In this document: positions 34,015 through 42,287 of the stretch, one piece after another
Layout of the letters: the number at the start of each line of letters is the position of its first letter
Numbering within the stretch: position 1 is the first letter of the stretch
From: Microbacterium sp. CGR2
Lineage (GTDB): Bacteria; Actinomycetota; Actinomycetes; Actinomycetales; Microbacteriaceae
Assembly: GCF_003626735.1 (NCBI RefSeq)
Contig: NZ_RBHX01000001.1
Location: 1-64,000 of the forward strand
Length of the DNA stretch: 64,000 nt
Direction: 5' to 3'
Notes under the pieces: model-generated
Told to the model about the DNA's origin: nothing
Database searches by the model: none
The model's input: only the letters and a program-made list of their open reading frames with translations
Position numbers and translations under genes: made by a program

Positions 34015-35024
34015 GCGCGCCGGCCGGCCACATCGAGCTGGAACGCACCGTCGCCTCCATCTCCGTCGGACACCGACACCGCACCGCGTTCGGTGACATC
34101 GACGAACTGGCCGCCTCGATCGACCGCGACGGATTGCTGCAACCCATCACGATCACCCCCGACGGGGTGCTGGTCTGCGGGGCGAGAAGGTTGGCGGCGA
34201 TCAAGCAGCTCGGCTGGCGCACCGTCAACGTCTGGGTGAGAAGCGGCATCTCCGACCGTCTCGGGCACCTGCTCGCGGAGCAGGACGACAACGTCCTTCA
34301 CAAGCCGTTGACCCAGACCGAGGCCGCCGCCCTCTACCGCGAGCTGAAGACGCTGATGGCCGAGGACGCTGCCCGCCGGCAGGCTTCGGCCCGGTTCAGC
34401 GCAGAGAACCAGCCCGGAAGTGACGGTGGTGCAAAATTTGCACCACCGTCGACGGGCGCACCGGGCAAGAGCCGTGAGCAGGCCGCCGCGATGGTCCCTG
34501 GCGGGGCCTCGCACACGACCTTGGAGAAGATCGGCTATCTCCAGCGCCTCGCCGACGACCCCGCCCAACCCGCCGACCTACGCAAACAAGTCAGCGAGGA
34601 GCTGGAGCGCATCGACGCAGGTGCCCCGGTGCATCCGATCTACGAGGCCATCCGCGCCACCGCCAGCGCTGCGCAGGAGCACCGCGAGGCCGACCTGCAT
34701 CAGCTCGCAACTGAGGCGCTGGCTCGCGCGAAAGGTGCTCGTTCGAAGAGGCGTCCGCCACGGCCTCTTCCCGTGACCGGTGACGGCGGGGAGCCGGTGC
34801 GGTATCCGGTGCGGGCGTTCGTGCTCACCTGGGGCGAGCTGGCCAATTGGTGGTCGCACTACGACGCACGTCTGCTCGTCGCCGAGCTGACCGATGAGCA
34901 GATCGAGTCCTTCCTGACCACCGCCGAGGGCACCAGCCGGTTCGCCGAGGAACTGCGCGCCGCCCACGACCAGGCCAGCAGAGACGGACTCGGCTCCGCG
35001 CGGGGTCACCTGCGGGCCCTCTAG
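34011..35024 (+). CDS. ParB/Srx-domain protein
   Basis: 337 residues. The ParB N-terminal domain covers roughly 8-110: FGDIDELAASIDRDGLLQPI, then VLVCGARRLAAIKQLGW (the G-x-R-R box). A central HTH region spans TQTEAAALYRELKT to TTLEKIGYLQR, and a C-terminal segment includes VRAFVLTWGELANWW. ParB-like proteins bind parS and assist maintenance of the excised form. GTG 34011 overlaps the preceding stop. A perfect palindrome lies within its own coding sequence (34422-34450). No parA gene is in the window. Confidence 0.8.
   Translation: MSAPAGHIELERTVASISVGHRHRTAFGDIDELAASIDRDGLLQPITITPDGVLVCGARRLAAIKQLGWRTVNVWVRSGISDRLGHLLAEQDDNVLHKPLTQTEAAALYRELKTLMAEDAARRQASARFSAENQPGSDGGAKFAPPSTGAPGKSREQAAAMVPGGASHTTLEKIGYLQRLADDPAQPADLRKQVSEELERIDAGAPVHPIYEAIRATASAAQEHREADLHQLATEALARAKGARSKRRPPRPLPVTGDGGEPVRYPVRAFVLTWGELANWWSHYDARLLVAELTDEQIESFLTTAEGTSRFAEELRAAHDQASRDGLGSARGHLRAL
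34422..34450. promoter_or_regulatory. perfect 29-bp palindrome inside the parB-like gene
   Basis: GACGGTGGTGCAAA (34422-34435) and TTTGCACCACCGTC (34437-34450) are exact complements about a single central A. It interrupts a GC-rich coding region in a poorly conserved linker (GGAKFAPPSTG). Candidate binding site for the encoded ParB-like protein or another dimeric regulator. Confidence 0.65.
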
Positions 35025-35062
35025 CCACGTCGGCCGGGGTGTACGGGGTGCACCTGGCGGGT

Positions 35063-35749
35063 ATGAAGACTTCCGACTTCTCCGACCCTCGTTCCCGCCG
35101 CCGACTCATCGCCGCGCTTGCTGCTGCGGTCGTGGTTCTCCTGCTGGCCGGTGTCGGCGTGTACGGCCTGATCGCCGGCCCTTCGGGCACCAGTAACGGC
35201 AGCCGGGATGACTTCGCGCCCGGACCTGCGGTCACGACTCCGGCCGATCCGGTGCCCACCGCTACGCCGCGACTTCCGGTCGTGCGGGCCTCAGATGATC
35301 CGGAGACGTTCGCTCGCAACGTCGCCGAGACGTTGTTCGCGTGGGACACCGGGTCGGGGTTCATGCCCCTGGACTACACGTCGGTGGTCTTGGACGTGGG
35401 TGACCCGTCGGGTGCCGAGCAAGCCGGCCTCGCCTCCGACATCGCCGCCTACCTCCCCTCGCGGGAGGCGTGGATCGAGCTGCGCCAGTACGCCACCTCC
35501 CAGCACCTGAGCATCGACGACATCTCCGTTCCCGAGGCGTGGGACACCGCGATCGAACAGGCACAGCCGGGCCAGCTCGCAGACGGCACCACCGCTTACA
35601 CGATCGAGGGCACCCGCCACCGCGAAGGCCTCTGGCACGACGACGAAGTGACCTCCGAACATCCGGTGGCGTTCACGGTGTTCATCGTCTGTGCGCCGAC
35701 CACCTGTCACTTGCTCCGGTTGTCCCAGCTCGACAACCCCCTGCGATGA
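35063..35749 (+). CDS. TcpC/VirB8-like conjugal transfer protein
   Basis: 228 residues. A basic N-terminus (SRRRLIAALAAAVVVLLLAG) gives one membrane anchor, then a Pro/Thr linker, then an NTF2-like extracytoplasmic domain (ETFARNVAETLFAWDTGSGF). This is the topology of VirB8/TcpC scaffold proteins of Gram-positive secretion systems. ATG 35063 is preferred to the GTG-type start at 35039 because it follows GGCGGGT and begins just before the anchor. Confidence 0.7.
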   Translation: MKTSDFSDPRSRRRLIAALAAAVVVLLLAGVGVYGLIAGPSGTSNGSRDDFAPGPAVTTPADPVPTATPRLPVVRASDDPETFARNVAETLFAWDTGSGFMPLDYTSVVLDVGDPSGAEQAGLASDIAAYLPSREAWIELRQYATSQHLSIDDISVPEAWDTAIEQAQPGQLADGTTAYTIEGTRHREGLWHDDEVTSEHPVAFTVFIVCAPTTCHLLRLSQLDNPLR

Positions 35750-35771
35750 GGCCAACGGAGGTGATCGAGCT

Positions 35772-37379
35772 GTGAAGAAGGCGCTGATTGTCCTGCTGGC
35801 CGCAGCCGTCATGTTCGGCCCCACGGTGATGCTGCTGGGGGTCGGGGTGCTGCTGAACCCGGCCGCCCGCGCCGAGGCGACCTGCCTGCCCGGCAGCACT
35901 CTGGTCGTGGAGCCGATCCCGGACTCATTGACCGCGACGACCCGCAACGGCGAGACCATCACCCTGAACCGTCAGCAGTTGACTCATGCCGCGACGATCA
36001 TCACCATCGGCTCCCAGACCGAGGGCATCAACGACCAGGGTGTGACGATCGCGCTGATGGCCGCGCTCACCGAATCGAGCTTGCGGATGCTGTCCAACAC
36101 CGGCACCTACCCCGAGTCCGGCGGCTATCCCAATGACGGCGACGGCTCCGACCACGACAGTCTCGGCCTGTTCCAGATGCGCCCACAGTCCGGGTGGGGA
36201 ACCGTCGCCGACCTCATGGACCCCACCTACCAAGCGCGCGCGTTCTACGGCGGACCCGGTGGTCCGAACTATCCCTCCCCGCGGGGTCTGCTGGACATTC
36301 CCGGTTGGGAACAGATGGACCCTGGCGAGGCCGCCCAAGCCGTCGAGGTGTCCGCCTACCCGGACCGGTATCGCAACTTTCAGCCGGTCGCCGAGACCAT
36401 CCTCGCGACGCTCACCCGCCCCCTCACCGGCGGCGGAGACTCAGGCGTGGTGCCGGAGACCAGCCGTGTCCTGTTCCCCCTCCCGGAGGGCTCCTGGGTC
36501 AAGACGTCGGACTTCGGGCCCCGCATCCACCCGATCACCGGGCAGCAGTCCGTCCACACCGGCACGGACTACGCCGCCCCCGACGGCACGCCGATCCACG
36601 CAGTCGCCGACGGGAGGGTCACCACGGCGGAGTTCTCGGGCGGGTATGGCGGGCTGGTCGTCATCGACCACACCGTCGCCGGCCAAAGGGTCGCCACCGC
36701 GTATGCGCACATGTGGGAGACCGGCATCCACGTCACCGAGGGCCAGATCGTTACCGCTGGGCAGCACATCGGTGACGTCGGCTCTTCGGGCAACTCCACC
36801 GGCCCCCACCTGCACCTGGAAGTGCGCCCCGGCGGCCCCGGCTCCGAAGCCGTCGACCCCGCTGCCTGGCTCGCCGACCACGGCGCCACCGAACACGAAG
36901 GCGGCGACAACGGGGCGGGACCCGGCTGCGCGCCCGGGACCGACGCCGGAACACCGGAGGAGTTCCCAGGCGGGAACCCGGACGTGATGGTCGATGACCC
37001 CACCAGCTCGGGACAGATCACCGCGCGGCTCCTGCACCTGCACACCCAAGGCACCGCAACGTTCCCCGACTCCTCGTGGGCCTGCTATTCACCCCGGCCC
37101 GGAACGGTCTCCGAACACCCATTGGGGCGGGCGTGCGATCTGACGTTCGGCAACGCCATCGGCCAGGCGGCCACCGGTCCGGCGCTCGACGCCGGTTGGG
37201 CGGTCACGAACTGGATGAAGACCAACGCCGAAATCCTGGGGGTGGAGTACCTGATCTGGCAGAACCAAATCTGGTCCCTCGCCCGCGACGCCGAGGGCTG
37301 GCGCCCCTACGAACGCGGCACCGATGTCACCACACGCCACGACGACCACCTGCACGTCACCGTGCGATCCGGGAGCTGA
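35772..37379 (+). CDS. conjugation wall hydrolase: lysozyme-like plus M23 peptidase domains
   Basis: 535 residues. An N-terminal membrane or signal segment (ALIVLLAAAVMFGPTVMLLG) is followed by a lytic-transglycosylase-like region (IALMAALTESSLRM, SLGLFQMRPQSGWG). An M23/LytM domain has HTGTDYAAPDGTPIHAVADG and the catalytic GPHLHLEV. A third C-terminal region (AWACYSPRPG-like to HDDHLHVTV) shows another H-x-H. It opens peptidoglycan locally for the mating channel (VirB1-like role). The GTG start has GGAGG ten bases upstream. Near the TcpC-like gene, as in other Gram-positive transfer operons. Confidence 0.85.
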   Translation: MKKALIVLLAAAVMFGPTVMLLGVGVLLNPAARAEATCLPGSTLVVEPIPDSLTATTRNGETITLNRQQLTHAATIITIGSQTEGINDQGVTIALMAALTESSLRMLSNTGTYPESGGYPNDGDGSDHDSLGLFQMRPQSGWGTVADLMDPTYQARAFYGGPGGPNYPSPRGLLDIPGWEQMDPGEAAQAVEVSAYPDRYRNFQPVAETILATLTRPLTGGGDSGVVPETSRVLFPLPEGSWVKTSDFGPRIHPITGQQSVHTGTDYAAPDGTPIHAVADGRVTTAEFSGGYGGLVVIDHTVAGQRVATAYAHMWETGIHVTEGQIVTAGQHIGDVGSSGNSTGPHLHLEVRPGGPGSEAVDPAAWLADHGATEHEGGDNGAGPGCAPGTDAGTPEEFPGGNPDVMVDDPTSSGQITARLLHLHTQGTATFPDSSWACYSPRPGTVSEHPLGRACDLTFGNAIGQAATGPALDAGWAVTNWMKTNAEILGVEYLIWQNQIWSLARDAEGWRPYERGTDVTTRHDDHLHVTVRSGS

Positions 37380-37385
37380 TCGGTC

Positions 37386-37652
37386 ATGGATGTGTTCCCC
37401 GACTTCGAAGGCGTGGGCGGTATCGGTGACCTGCGCGCCGTCATCGGCGCGCTGTTGACGTTCGTGCTCATCGTCGCGGTGTTGATGCTGATCGTCTGCG
37501 CGATCATCTGGGCTATCGCGACCGCGAACGGCAACCACGGTGCCGCCACTAAAGCCCGCGTCGGCGCTTGGACCGCCCTGGGTGCTGCGGTCCTGGCCGG
37601 TGGCGGGGTCGCCTGGCTGAACTGGCTCATCTCCCTCGGCCAACAGCTCTGA
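37386..37652 (+). CDS. small two-TM transfer protein (VirB2-like candidate)
   Basis: 88 residues with two membrane segments (about 21-44 and 60-84). DLRAVIGALLTFVLIVAVLM is shared in pattern with the next gene (QLRTIVGAVMTVGLILSVLA). It sits six bases after the hydrolase stop. The pair looks like a gene duplication of a DUF6112-type subunit. A pilin or channel-rim role is inferred. Confidence 0.65.
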   Translation: MDVFPDFEGVGGIGDLRAVIGALLTFVLIVAVLMLIVCAIIWAIATANGNHGAATKARVGAWTALGAAVLAGGGVAWLNWLISLGQQL

Positions 37653-37713
37653 GACGACGCCCGTCCGCATCCCCGGGCGGTCAGCTTCGCAGCGGGTGGG
37701 GCGGTGCCGTGCA

Positions 37714-37770
37714 CCTGACCGACGAACCCATCCAGGTTCTCCGCCCCACGGGCGGAGTTCGTTCGTCAGG
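37714..37770 (+). promoter_or_regulatory. long leader hairpin overlapping an SD
   Basis: CCTGACCGACGAAC (37714-37727) pairs at 12 of 14 positions with GTTCGTTCGTCAGG (37757-37770), and the right arm runs into AGGAGG ahead of GTG 37781. It begins in GTGCACCTGAC, the same motif as in the leaders at 33097 and 46134. Confidence 0.5.
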
Positions 37771-37780
37771 AGGCCCACCC

Positions 37781-38092
37781 GTGTTCGATCTCATCACCGC
37801 ACTGCCCGCGCTCATGCCGATGGACATCAACATCGACCCCAACAGCGACGGCCTGCCCGGCATCGCCCAACTGCGGACCATCGTCGGCGCAGTCATGACC
37901 GTCGGACTGATCCTGTCCGTGCTGGCGCTGATCATCTCCGCGATCGTGTGGGGCTTCGGCGCCAACAGCAGCAATCCGCACCTGGCCGGTCGGGGAAAGG
38001 TCGGCGTCCTGGTGTCCTGCGGTGCGGCGGTGATCTGCGGCGCTTCGGTGACGCTCATCAACTTCTTCTGGAACGTCGGACAACAGGTCTGA
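37781..38092 (+). CDS. DUF6112-type small membrane transfer protein
   Basis: 103 residues with two membrane segments (about 34-56 and 76-96) and an acidic N-terminus (MDINIDPNSDGLPGIAQLR). It is a paralogue of the 37386 gene. GTG 37781 follows CAGGAGG. It lies between the small subunit and the VirB6-like channel. Probably a structural subunit of the transfer channel. Confidence 0.65.
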   Translation: MFDLITALPALMPMDINIDPNSDGLPGIAQLRTIVGAVMTVGLILSVLALIISAIVWGFGANSSNPHLAGRGKVGVLVSCGAAVICGASVTLINFFWNVGQQV

Positions 38093-38134
38093 CCCCACCC
38101 GGCCGAACTCGAGTTCTGAGGAGTGTGATTCCCG

Positions 38135-39496
38135 GTGGGTGTATGCGATGTCCCCATCATCTCGTCCGTCTGCGACGTGGCCGGCGAAGCCGCCGCCACC
38201 CTCGTCTCGGCCCCCTTCGACTGGCTCGCCAGTGCGATGGGCGCCGCCGCCGGGTGGCTGTTCGAGGCCGTCTGGACGGTGTTCGACACCACCACACTGG
38301 TCGACGTCACCAGACCTGAGTACGTCGCGGTCTACAACATCCTGTTCGGCATCGCCGTGTTCGTGATGCTGATCTTCTTCTGCCTGCAACTCGTCACCGG
38401 GCTCATCAAACGCGACCCCAGCGCCCTCAGTCGTGCTGCCCTCGGACTCGCCAAGTCCGTGCTCGGGAGCTTCGTGGTCATTACCCTCACAGCGCTGATG
38501 TTGGAGATCGTCGATCAGCTCTGCGTCGGGATCATCCAAGCCGCCGGCGAGACGACCGAGTCGATGGGCGACAAGATCACCCTCCTGGTCGCGGGCCTGG
38601 TCGGGATCAACATCGCCGCCCCTGGCGTCGGAGCGATCATCACCATCTTCCTCGCCGGACTTGCGATATCGGCAGCCGCGATCGTCTGGCTCTCTCTTCT
38701 CGTCAGGAAGGCTCTGCTGTTGGTGGCGATCGTCCTCGCACCTCTGGCGTTCTCCGGCGCGTCGTGGGATGCGACGAAGGGGTGGATCAGTAAGTGGGCG
38801 ATGTTCGTGATCGCCTTGATCGTCTCCAAGCTCGTCCTCGTCGTGATGTTTCTCGTCGCCATCACCCAAGTCAGTGCGCCGATCGACGGGGACCTGTCCT
38901 CGGTGGCCGACCCGATCGCGGGGATCGTGCTGATGGCGATGGCCGCGTTCGCCCCCTATATGACCTATAAGTTCCTGAACTTCGTTGGCTTCGACATGTA
39001 CCACGCGATCGGCTCCGAACAGGACGCCAAGCAAGCCCTCAACCGGCCCGTTCCGACCCCGGGCAAGCCGCAGGGCGGGGCGGAGCCGAAGAAGGTCCTC
39101 GACGGCGGCGACAGCGGTGGTGGCGGTGGCGGGAAGCCTCCCGAGCCGAAGCCCTCCGCACCCGGTGGCGGTTCAGCGCCAGCCGGTGGGGGCAAGGCCG
39201 CCGTCAGCAGCGGCGGAGCGGGAGCGGGTACGGGCGGTGGAGCCGGCGCGGGTGCTGCGGCGGCGGGTCCTGTCGCGGCCGCGGTCGTCGCGGCGAAGGT
39301 CGCCAAAGACTCCGCGACTGCCGGGCCGAGGGCCGGCAAGGCGCTGGGGGGTGAGGGCGAGAGCGCCGCCGACGCCGCAGGCCAGACCGGCAGCACCCCA
39401 CCGCCGGCAGCGCAGGCACCCCCGCCGTCGACCCCGGCACCCAAGACGCCCTCAGCGCCGCAGTCGCGTCCGCCGAAGCCGACCGGAAAGGAGTGA
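38135..39496 (+). CDS. VirB6/TrbL-like polytopic channel protein
   Basis: 453 residues. Six to seven membrane segments lie between 18 and 275 (for example LFGIAVFVMLIFFCLQLV and ALLLVAIVLAPLAFSGASWD). Residues 310-453 are a long Gly/Pro/Ala-rich low-complexity tail. This is the layout of the inner-membrane channel of actinobacterial conjugation systems. The start is GTG 38135. The tail probably lies in the cytoplasm and is a poor guide to homology. Confidence 0.78.
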   Translation: MGVCDVPIISSVCDVAGEAAATLVSAPFDWLASAMGAAAGWLFEAVWTVFDTTTLVDVTRPEYVAVYNILFGIAVFVMLIFFCLQLVTGLIKRDPSALSRAALGLAKSVLGSFVVITLTALMLEIVDQLCVGIIQAAGETTESMGDKITLLVAGLVGINIAAPGVGAIITIFLAGLAISAAAIVWLSLLVRKALLLVAIVLAPLAFSGASWDATKGWISKWAMFVIALIVSKLVLVVMFLVAITQVSAPIDGDLSSVADPIAGIVLMAMAAFAPYMTYKFLNFVGFDMYHAIGSEQDAKQALNRPVPTPGKPQGGAEPKKVLDGGDSGGGGGGKPPEPKPSAPGGGSAPAGGGKAAVSSGGAGAGTGGGAGAGAAAAGPVAAAVVAAKVAKDSATAGPRAGKALGGEGESAADAAGQTGSTPPPAAQAPPPSTPAPKTPSAPQSRPPKPTGKE

Positions 39497-39502
39497 CCGG
39501 CC

Positions 39503-40972
39503 ATGACCTCGAATCAGAACGAACGCACCATGTCCTCGGAGCTGGTGCCGGTGAAGTTCTCCCGCCTCACCCGCCGCGGCATCCTCCTCGGGCTCTCGCT
39601 GTCGCAGCTCATCACCCTCGCAGTCGGCATCCTCTCGGTCGTCGGTGCGCTCTACGCCGGCGGCGGCATCCTGCTCGCCTACACCGCACCCATCTGGGTA
39701 CTGGCGGCCACCTTGACGTGGACACCGATCTCCAGTCGCCCCGCGGTGGAATGGCTGCCGGTGGCGTTCTGGTGGTTCTGGCGTTCGACCGGCGGACAGC
39801 TCCTCTACCGCCGCCGGATCGTCACACCACGACCCGTCGGCACCCTCGCCCTGCCCGGTGACACGTCCCGGCTGCGCGAATACACCGACCCCGAAACCAA
39901 CGCCGGCATGGTCCACGACCCCCGCCAGCAGACGTTGACCGTGGTCTGCGAGGTCACCCACCCCGCCTTCGTCCTCCTCGACCCTGGCGAGCAGGAACGA
40001 CGGGTCACCTCCTGGGGCCGTGTCCTGGCCACGGTGTGCCGCTCCGGGCGCATCGCTACCCTCCAGGTTCTTGAACGGACCCTGCCGGACTCCGGCACCG
40101 GGCTGGCCGAATGGTGGGCCTCCCACGGAACCGCCGACGGCACCTGGGCGGCCACCACCTACGCCGAACTCATCGAACGCGCTGGGCCCGCCGGGGAACG
40201 CCACGCGACCACGCTGTCGCTGTCGTTGGATATGAAGACCAGTGCCCGGCAGATCAGGATCGCCGGCGGTGGCATCCGCGGGGCCGCCGCCGTTCTACGC
40301 CAGGAGATGAACACGCTGGTCGCTGCACTGCGCTCGGCTGACCTCGCCCCGACCGGGTGGCTCACACCCGGCGAGATCGCCGTCATCCTGCGCTCGGCAT
40401 ATGATCCGGCGATTGCTGCGACCTTGGAACGTCACGGCGAACTCGGACAATCTCTGGCCACCGCCGGACCAGTCGCGGTCAACGAGTCCTGGACGAGATT
40501 GCGCACCGACTCCGCCCACCATGCGGTGCTGTGGGTCTCCGAATGGCCGCGCTCGCTCGTCTACCCCGGCTTCCTCTCACCCGTGCTCCTGTCGACCGGC
40601 ATTCAGCGCAGCTTTTCGATGATCTGCACGCCCATGCGCTCCGACCAAGCCGCCCGCGACATCCGGAAGAAGAAGGTCGAGCACGTCAGCGACGCCGCAC
40701 AGCGGGCGAAGATCGGGCAGATCGAAGACGCCGCCCAGAGTGCGGAATACCAAGACGTGCTCCAGCAGGAAGCCGACCTCACCGCCGGGCACGGGGTGCT
40801 CCGCTACACCGGCCTCATCTCCATCTCCGCCCCCACCGTCGAGGAACTAGAGGCCGGTGTGGCAGCGATCGAGCAAGCCGCGATTCAAGCCTCCTGCGAA
40901 ACCAGGCTGCTGGTCGGTCAGCAGGCCGCGGCGTTCACCGCGGCCGCGTTGCCACTCTGCCGCCGCGTCTGA
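39503..40972 (+). CDS. SCO6880-type conjugation protein (PrgI/VirB4 N-terminal-like)
   Basis: 489 residues. Two close membrane segments near the N-terminus (about 29-48 and 52-72, GILLGLSLSQLITLAVGILS) are followed by a large soluble region lacking a P-loop: ATTYAELIERAGPAGERHAT and ALRSADLAPTGWLTPGEIAV. It resembles the family that combines a PrgI-like anchor with the N-terminal half of VirB4, the ATPase half being encoded separately at 42284. ATG 39503 follows AAAGGAGTGA. Confidence 0.75.
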   Translation: MTSNQNERTMSSELVPVKFSRLTRRGILLGLSLSQLITLAVGILSVVGALYAGGGILLAYTAPIWVLAATLTWTPISSRPAVEWLPVAFWWFWRSTGGQLLYRRRIVTPRPVGTLALPGDTSRLREYTDPETNAGMVHDPRQQTLTVVCEVTHPAFVLLDPGEQERRVTSWGRVLATVCRSGRIATLQVLERTLPDSGTGLAEWWASHGTADGTWAATTYAELIERAGPAGERHATTLSLSLDMKTSARQIRIAGGGIRGAAAVLRQEMNTLVAALRSADLAPTGWLTPGEIAVILRSAYDPAIAATLERHGELGQSLATAGPVAVNESWTRLRTDSAHHAVLWVSEWPRSLVYPGFLSPVLLSTGIQRSFSMICTPMRSDQAARDIRKKKVEHVSDAAQRAKIGQIEDAAQSAEYQDVLQQEADLTAGHGVLRYTGLISISAPTVEELEAGVAAIEQAAIQASCETRLLVGQQAAAFTAAALPLCRRV

Positions 40973-40997
40973 GCACGCGGGCGGTGGAGGGGCGCGA

Positions 40998-41018
40998 GTG
41001 CGCACCTGAGAGGTGACC
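40998..41018 (+). promoter_or_regulatory. GTGCGCACCTG leader motif with mini-hairpin
   Basis: GTGCGCACCTGAGAGGTGAC holds CACCT (41003-41007) facing AGGTG (41011-41015). It lies in the 85-base gap before the gene at 41058 and shares its core with other leaders in the transfer region. Confidence 0.4.
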
Positions 41019-41057
41019 CCGATTCCGGGGCTTGCTCGCGTTCACGGGAGACCTCTG

Positions 41058-42287
41058 ATGCCTAAATTTCACGACCCGCTCGCCGATGCCGCGGAAGCCT
41101 CCGAGGCCCTGCGTGGCCTTGCCCACGCGTCCCGGGTCTTCGATGATCCGGCCGACACCTACGCGGTGTTCGGTGAGTTGACTGCCGGGGTGCGGTCGCT
41201 GCGCCAGGTGCTCGGCCAGCTCGGTGCCGCTCATCTGGCTCACCAGGGTCGGGCGTTTTCTGACGCCGGCTCCCACACGGCCGGGACAGCCAGTGCGTTG
41301 GGCACGGCCGATGAGCTGCACCACGCCGGCACCCTCCTCGATCAGGCCTCCGACCGGCTCGACGCGGCGTTCTCCCATTCAGGGCGCATCGCCTGGCACC
41401 CCGAACCGTCACCCGACCGCACGGCCAGCCGCGAACGTCTGGTGGCCCGGCTCGACGATACCGACGTCACCACCGTGCAGGTGGGGACGCTGACCCTTGC
41501 GGTGTGGCCCGACACGCCCGTAGGTGAGCACCAGCGCTATGCCTACCGCATCACCGACACCACCACGGGCCAGGAGGTGTCGGGCCGGGACCTGTTCACC
41601 GGCGCCGGAATCCCGGTCGAACCGGACCGAGCCATCCGGGACCTGGCCGGATACCTGGGCGCGGCGGCCGAGGCCCGCCAGTACGCCTTCGACCACCCAG
41701 GCAGCGCCCCCGAGAACGCCGGCCTGTTCCCGGTCTGGGTGGCCGATGCCGCTCGCACGAACCTCGACGCGCTCAGCGAACTGAGTGAGCACGGCCCTTC
41801 AGAGCCCGAAACGGCGGTCGCGGGGCGGCGGTGGTTCAGCGTGGTGTTCCTCCAAGGCGAGGCAGCCGACCGGGTGCTCGATGTGATCGACCGTGACGGC
41901 ACCGACGCCGCGATCAGTGAGCTGGCCGCTTACGACTACGGCGCCGAGACCCAGCAGTCCGCGTTGGAGAACGGGTACGTCTACGACGACCAACCACCCA
42001 CCACTGTGACAGACAAGGCCGCGACAGCGGATGTGTACACGCTGACCTTCAACCACACCCTCGGACACGTCGGCCTCTACCGGCAGCTGGACGCCCTGCC
42101 CGACCCGGCCCTGCCCGATCCGGCCCAGTTGGACATCGACGCCCCCGCCGTCGGTGCGGAGCAGCCGCATCGTGAATCCATGCAACAGGGTTCTGCGGCG
42201 CGACGTGCGGCGCCGAGGGCCGAGAAGGACTGGTTCGCCCCAAGCGCGGCTGTCGGCGGGCAGTCTGGACGGGGACTGTCGCTGTGA
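41058..42287 (+). CDS. transfer-region protein of unknown function
   Basis: 409 residues, soluble and acidic. Residues 1-110 are helical (DAAEASEALRGLAHASRVFD, then a LHHAGTLLDQASDRLDAAF stretch). The middle has an antiparallel beta-looking part around TLTLAVWPDTPVGEHQRYAY, and residues 255-345 include RWFSVVFLQGEAADRVLDVI and TADVYTLTFNHTLGHVGLYR. No catalytic motif recognised. It is coupled to the VirB4-like gene (stop overlaps GTG 42284), so a role in the secretion apparatus is likely. Confidence 0.6.
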   Translation: MPKFHDPLADAAEASEALRGLAHASRVFDDPADTYAVFGELTAGVRSLRQVLGQLGAAHLAHQGRAFSDAGSHTAGTASALGTADELHHAGTLLDQASDRLDAAFSHSGRIAWHPEPSPDRTASRERLVARLDDTDVTTVQVGTLTLAVWPDTPVGEHQRYAYRITDTTTGQEVSGRDLFTGAGIPVEPDRAIRDLAGYLGAAAEARQYAFDHPGSAPENAGLFPVWVADAARTNLDALSELSEHGPSEPETAVAGRRWFSVVFLQGEAADRVLDVIDRDGTDAAISELAAYDYGAETQQSALENGYVYDDQPPTTVTDKAATADVYTLTFNHTLGHVGLYRQLDALPDPALPDPAQLDIDAPAVGAEQPHRESMQQGSAARRAAPRAEKDWFAPSAAVGGQSGRGLSL

